Assembly: GCF_000517545.1 (NCBI RefSeq)
Contig: NZ_BAIV01000035.1
Location: 1-57,424 of the forward strand
Reading direction: 5' to 3'
DNA: 57,424 nt
From: Bacteroides reticulotermitis JCM 10512
GTDB taxonomy: Bacteria > Bacteroidota > Bacteroidia > Bacteroidales > Bacteroidaceae
Both the position numbers and the translations under genes were made by a program. The notes below the pieces were generated by a model. That model saw only the letters and a list, made by a program, of their open reading frames with translations, was not told where the DNA came from and did not search any database. Shown here one piece after another: positions 54,331-57,424 of this stretch; positions within the stretch are counted from its first letter, which is position 1; each line of letters starts with the position of its first letter.

Positions 54331-55683
54331 ATGGAGAATTTAAACAAAGAAACGAATGAAGGTGAAAAACAACTTCCCGGATGTCTCACCCGTTTTTCTA
54401 AAACAATCAAAGTAGTAGTCATAGCAGCATTAGTTCTTCTGCTGATGATACCGATGTTTATGATTCAGGATTTGATCCGCGAACGAAAGTCGACACAAGA
54501 AACAGCCATCATGGAAGTAAGCGAAAAGTGGAGTCTGGCGCAAACAATCAGCGGACCTTACCTGAGTTTACAATATCCGGATGTAGTAGAAGGTATTGAA
54601 AAGCAAAAAATAAGCATCGAAAACTTGCTTTTATTCCCGGATGACTTACAGATTACCGGAAACCTGACTACGCAAATACTACAAAGAAGCTCCTACGAAG
54701 TCAATGTATATCAGTCGGAGCTAACGCTGAAAGGCTCATTCAGTGCGGAAGAGTTGATCAAAAACCGAATAGACATGAGCCAATTGGAGCTGAGTAAAGC
54801 CGCCATTTGCTTAAACCTGACTGATATGAGAGGAATAAGCGAACAGATGCATATTACTTTAGGCGATTCGACCTATGTCTTTGAACCGGGTATGGATAAT
54901 CGAGGTATCAGCAATACGGGCGTACATGCCATTGCCGACTTATCCGCACTGAAAACAAACCAAAAACTTCCCTATGAGATAAAAATCAAACTGAAAGGGT
55001 CGCAATCCATCCACTTCATCCCGCTGGGTAGAACAACCCGGGTTAATCTGCAAGCGAATTGGAATACCCCCAGCTTTACAGGCAACTACTTGCCGGCCCA
55101 ACGAGATGTAACTGAAAAGGACTTCTCCGCCGAATGGCAAGTGTTGAACCTAAACCGTAATTACTCACAGGTGATGAATAAGTACACCCAAGCCAACATT
55201 AGAGATATTGAGAATTCTAGTTTCGGCGTTAATTTAAAGATACCGGTCGAACAGTATCAACAGTCTACACGTACGGCCAAGTATGCAATCCTCATCATAC
55301 TGTTGACCTTCACCGTTACTTTCTTCTGCGAAATTGTGAATAAAACACAGATTCACGCTTTTCAGTATTTACTGGTGGGATTGGCACTTTGCTTATTCTA
55401 CAGCCTACTCCTCTCCTTCTCTGAGCACATCGGCTTCAATCCGGCTTATCTATTATCAGCTGCATTGACCGTGCTACTGATTGGAGGATATATGTTGGGT
55501 ATTATTCGAAAAAAGAAACCGGCGCTTATACTTAGCGGATTGTTGAGTACGCTATATGCCTACATATTCATCCTCATACAGTTGGAGACTTATGCGCTCC
55601 TAGCAGGTAGTTTGGGATTATTCGCTATTCTGGCTCTCGTTATGTACTACTCTAAGCAAATAGATTGGTCGAACGACAGATAA
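54331..55683 (+). CDS. creD: inner-membrane protein CreD
   Basis: A 450-residue protein: N-terminal cytoplasmic tail, one helix (VVVIAALVLLLMIPMFMI), a large periplasmic domain (SGPYLSLQYP, TGNLTTQ, LRGSFS-like KGSFSAEEL, GNYLPAQRDVTEKDFSAEW in blocks NYLPAQRDV and FSAEWQVLN) and about six C-terminal helices. The layout matches CreD (formerly Cet), whose expression in Proteobacteria is linked to envelope integrity and colicin E2 tolerance; in Bacteroidetes it is coupled to a small HTH regulator. It follows the regulator by 23 bp. Exact role here unknown. Confidence 0.9.
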   Translation: MENLNKETNEGEKQLPGCLTRFSKTIKVVVIAALVLLLMIPMFMIQDLIRERKSTQETAIMEVSEKWSLAQTISGPYLSLQYPDVVEGIEKQKISIENLLLFPDDLQITGNLTTQILQRSSYEVNVYQSELTLKGSFSAEELIKNRIDMSQLELSKAAICLNLTDMRGISEQMHITLGDSTYVFEPGMDNRGISNTGVHAIADLSALKTNQKLPYEIKIKLKGSQSIHFIPLGRTTRVNLQANWNTPSFTGNYLPAQRDVTEKDFSAEWQVLNLNRNYSQVMNKYTQANIRDIENSSFGVNLKIPVEQYQQSTRTAKYAILIILLTFTVTFFCEIVNKTQIHAFQYLLVGLALCLFYSLLLSFSEHIGFNPAYLLSAALTVLLIGGYMLGIIRKKKPALILSGLLSTLYAYIFILIQLETYALLAGSLGLFAILALVMYYSKQIDWSNDR

Positions 55684-55690
55684 TCACACG

Positions 55691-55756
55691 CACTGTCCAC
55701 TCAGTCATTTTTCTCTTTGGCTAATGCAAGCACATCAAATGATTGAGCGGACAGTG
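55691..55756. terminator. long bidirectional hairpin after creD
   Basis: Arms 55691-55709 and 55738-55756 pair at 17 of 19 positions; the loop contains TTTTTCTCTTT. It lies between converging genes. Confidence 0.7.
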
Positions 55757-55778
55757 AGTTGTCTGTTTATCGAAAGAG

Positions 55779-56123
55779 TTAAGCGTTCCGATGATCGATA
55801 ATCTGAACCATATTTTTCAGTGCCCAATCGACCAAGCCTTGTATATGAGGTATTAAACTAAGGCCTGTATCAGTAAGGCAATATTCCACACGCGGGGGAA
55901 CTTCGGCATAGACTTTCCGCTCTACCAAACCATCTGCTTCGAGCGTGCGCAATGTTACAGTGAGCATACGCTGAGATATATCTTCGATAGCTCGATGGAT
56001 ATCACTGAAACGCATGGTACCGTTCGTATGCAAAGTTACCAAAACCAGCATTGACCATTTATCGCCTAAACGGCTCAATACATCTCTTATGGGACAATTT
56101 CCTGTCGGATGGAAGTTTATCAT
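55779..56123 (-). CDS. HxlR family transcriptional regulator
   Basis: A 114-residue winged-helix protein: NCPIRDVLSRLGDKWSMLVLVTL, MRFSDIHRAIEDISQRMLT, LRTLEADGLVERKVYAEVPPRVEY (in parts) and LTDTGLSLIPHI. The N-terminal Cys in the CPIRDVL motif is the conserved HxlR position and can act as redox or electrophile sensor. It is divergent from a DJ-1/PfpI gene with operator-like sequence between, so it probably controls that gene. Start ATG at 56123. Confidence 0.92.
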   Translation of the reverse strand: MINFHPTGNCPIRDVLSRLGDKWSMLVLVTLHTNGTMRFSDIHRAIEDISQRMLTVTLRTLEADGLVERKVYAEVPPRVEYCLTDTGLSLIPHIQGLVDWALKNMVQIIDHRNA

Positions 56124-56198
56124 TCTTTAACCTTTTGTAGTTAGCTGACTTACAGCAATCGTTACCTTTGCGTAAGTCTCTTATTATGAAGTTCGTTC

Positions 56199-56229
56199 TT
56201 GTTTCTTTCAGGTAAGAAAGATACATTTG
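56199..56229 (+). promoter_or_regulatory. promoter of the DJ-1/PfpI gene
   Basis: TTG at 56199-56201, 20-bp spacer, TACATTTG at 56222-56229. Between the boxes CTTTC-AGGTAA-GAAAG forms a short inverted repeat, a possible HxlR site. A second box TACCTTTG lies at 56163-56170; CTTAC/GTAAG motifs recur nearby. Confidence 0.7.
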
Positions 56230-56288
56230 CCGCACAAAAGTAATAAACTTACTATAAATAACTATTGTCTCACTTAATAATTTAAATT

Positions 56289-56822
56289 ATGACAAAAAGA
56301 GTTGCTGTTTTAGCAGTCGATCCGGTTAATGGTTTCGGATTATTCCAGTATTTAGAGGCCTTTTTCGAGAATGGTATTTCATATAAAGTATTTGCAGTGG
56401 CCGATCAAAAAGAGATTCGGACCAACTCCGGCATCAGCCTGTCTGCCGACGACGTAATAGCCAATCTGAAAGGACATGAAGATGAATACGATGCACTCGT
56501 ATTTGCCTGCGGAGATGCCATTCCAGTATTTCGCGATAACGCCGACAAAGCCTACAATGTAAACCTGCTTGAAGTGATCAAGACGTTCGGAGAAAGAGGC
56601 AAGTTAATGATCGGACATTGCGCAGGCGCCATGATGTTCGACCTGACCGGCATCACTCAGGGCAAGAAAGTAGCTGTACATCCACTAGGCAAAGCAGCTA
56701 TCCGCAATGGGATTGCCACTGATAATAAGTCGGAAGTAGACGGTAATTTCTTCACCGCACAAGAAGAAAACACCATCTGGACCATGATGCCACAGCTTCT
56801 TCAAGCATTGAAGAGCGACTAA
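56289..56822 (+). CDS. DJ-1/PfpI family protein
   Basis: A 177-residue class I glutamine amidotransferase-like protein. The nucleophile elbow is GHCAGAMMF with Cys111; Glu in the N-terminal region and the following LTGITQGKKVAVHP match DJ-1/ThiJ/PfpI. Members act as glyoxalases, deglycases, chaperones or peptidases; sequence alone does not tell which. Cytoplasmic. Divergent from an HxlR regulator, an arrangement seen for electrophile or aldehyde detoxification genes. Full length. Confidence 0.88.
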   Translation: MTKRVAVLAVDPVNGFGLFQYLEAFFENGISYKVFAVADQKEIRTNSGISLSADDVIANLKGHEDEYDALVFACGDAIPVFRDNADKAYNVNLLEVIKTFGERGKLMIGHCAGAMMFDLTGITQGKKVAVHPLGKAAIRNGIATDNKSEVDGNFFTAQEENTIWTMMPQLLQALKSD

Positions 56823-56832
56823 GAACGGCTAT

Positions 56833-57424
56833 CTAGTAAGCATCCGGAACAAAATCCGCATTCCAACTCAATTCAGCATATGCATCATTCAGGATAGGGT
56901 ATCTATCTTGAATGATGTATGTTGTCAATCCGGAGTGCTCGCGAATGGGAAAGCCGCCATAATCATTCATAAATGCAGGCGTTGCAGCTTTCCAAATAAC
57001 ACAGTCGCTTAGCAAACGAGTCAACTCATCTTTTTCATCCGATGTATTCAACAAGGAACTGTAGTAATGTCCGAAATCGAAAAACAAGTGAGAGAAGCTG
57101 GAACGACCGAATCTTTGGTAAGTATCGAGTTCATTTGCCAATGAATAGTCGCAATGGCCATGCACATAGGTAGCCAATGGAGCCACCGCGGATGTTTTTA
57201 TCAAGCTGAATGTGCCCGAACATTCATACCCCGTTAGGTTATTAATATGATTGAAAACAGTTTTCCCGAATCCGGCAGATTGGCTGTCGGCTCGAAAAGA
57301 TAGTGCAACGACTTTTCGTAGATCTCAGTAAATCCCGGCGAAACAATTTCCGCCGAAGAAGCCAAAATATACTCAGTCTTATCTTTCAATTCATAAGCGA
57401 CCTCGATTCCTGCCATCAGGCAAG
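56833..57424 (-). CDS. clostripain-related (C11) peptidase, C-terminal part; cut by window end; frame broken near 57265
   Basis: The gene enters from the right edge. Its first visible residues, LMAGIEVAYELKDKTEYILAS, follow the catalytic Cys of C11 peptidases, matching CLMGSVESLYELRNKSDYLVAS in the complete C11 gene at 27085. The frame stops at 57234 unless one base is restored near 57261-57267, giving DSGKTVFNHINNLTGYECSGTFS and continuing to the stop at 56833. The C-terminal part (GHCDYSLANELDTYQRF, GGFPIREHSGLTTYII, ELSWNADFV) fits the C11 substrate domain. Catalytic His and signal peptide lie outside the window. Confidence 0.72.

Overview
The window (57,424 bp, moderate GC) is chromosomal DNA of a Bacteroidales bacterium, most likely Bacteroides or a close relative. 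Evidence: many start regions carry the Bacteroidetes -7 promoter box TAnnTTTG, several with a TTG/TTTG -33 box 19-20 bp upstream; lipoprotein cysteines are followed by acidic residues; and the gene content is typical (FecR anti-sigma with a divergent ECF sigma, TonB-dependent receptors with carboxypeptidase-like N-terminal domains, C11 clostripain lipoproteins, LruC lipoprotein, flavodoxin plus DUF2023). No rRNA, tRNA, CRISPR, phage or intact IS was found.

Layout: 0.1-2.6 kb LruC-domain lipoprotein; 2.8-5.9 kb a small envelope-polysaccharide cluster (response regulator, pseudo-receiver/sugar-transferase fusion, GT2-like membrane protein, hexapeptide acetyltransferase); 5.9-7.6 kb a gene-poor stretch with a candidate sRNA and an 11-bp-period repeat; 7.6-9.0 kb hemerythrin-like protein plus LuxR regulator (minus); 9.1-11.3 kb stand-alone AICAR formyltransferase, flavodoxin, DUF2023; 11.7-23.5 kb a long plus-strand run: porin, imelysin, di-heme oxidoreductase, second porin, mono-heme lipoprotein, Rid-like protein, ResB/CcsA cytochrome c maturation protein, then a P1B ATPase and a Fur-family regulator; 23.5-24.6 kb mostly noncoding; 24.6-26.4 kb AlkD-like and peroxiredoxin-like genes divergent from an HxlR regulator; 26.4-27.0 kb a promoter/mini-ORF/terminator unit and a striking 11-bp repeat array; 27.1-28.3 kb clostripain lipoprotein; 28.4-37.6 kb ECF sigma, FecR, TonB receptor, beta-helix lipoprotein, another lipoprotein and PstS; 37.7-43.3 kb two tandem copies of a [His-rich membrane protein + TonB receptor] module; 43.6-44.1 kb a two-TM protein and a candidate structured RNA; 44.1-48.7 kb hexuronate catabolism (eda, kdgK, LacI-type regulator, uxaA); 48.8-53.2 kb marR-tolC-emrA-emrB type efflux operon; 53.4-55.7 kb membrane protein, winged-helix regulator and creD; 55.8-56.8 kb HxlR regulator divergent from a DJ-1/PfpI protein; 56.8 kb to the end, the C-terminal part of a second C11 peptidase.

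Sixteen breaks in reading frame are visible in 57 kb. Each is repaired by restoring one base, almost always in a short homopolymer. They look like uncorrected one-base deletions in the sequence rather than pseudogenes, so split genes are annotated here as single CDSs with the break stated. Gene-poor stretches may hide further broken genes.

Systems: the 11.7-21 kb run reads as an iron/electron-transfer envelope system whose secreted c-type cytochromes would be matured by the ResB/CcsA protein in the same run. The 28-37 kb block reads as ECF/FecR-controlled outer-membrane uptake, with PstS suggesting phosphate or a phosphorylated ligand. Kdg kinase, KDPG aldolase and altronate dehydratase form the lower hexuronate pathway under a local LacI-type regulator. 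All functional assignments are by reading the sequence; no database search was run.
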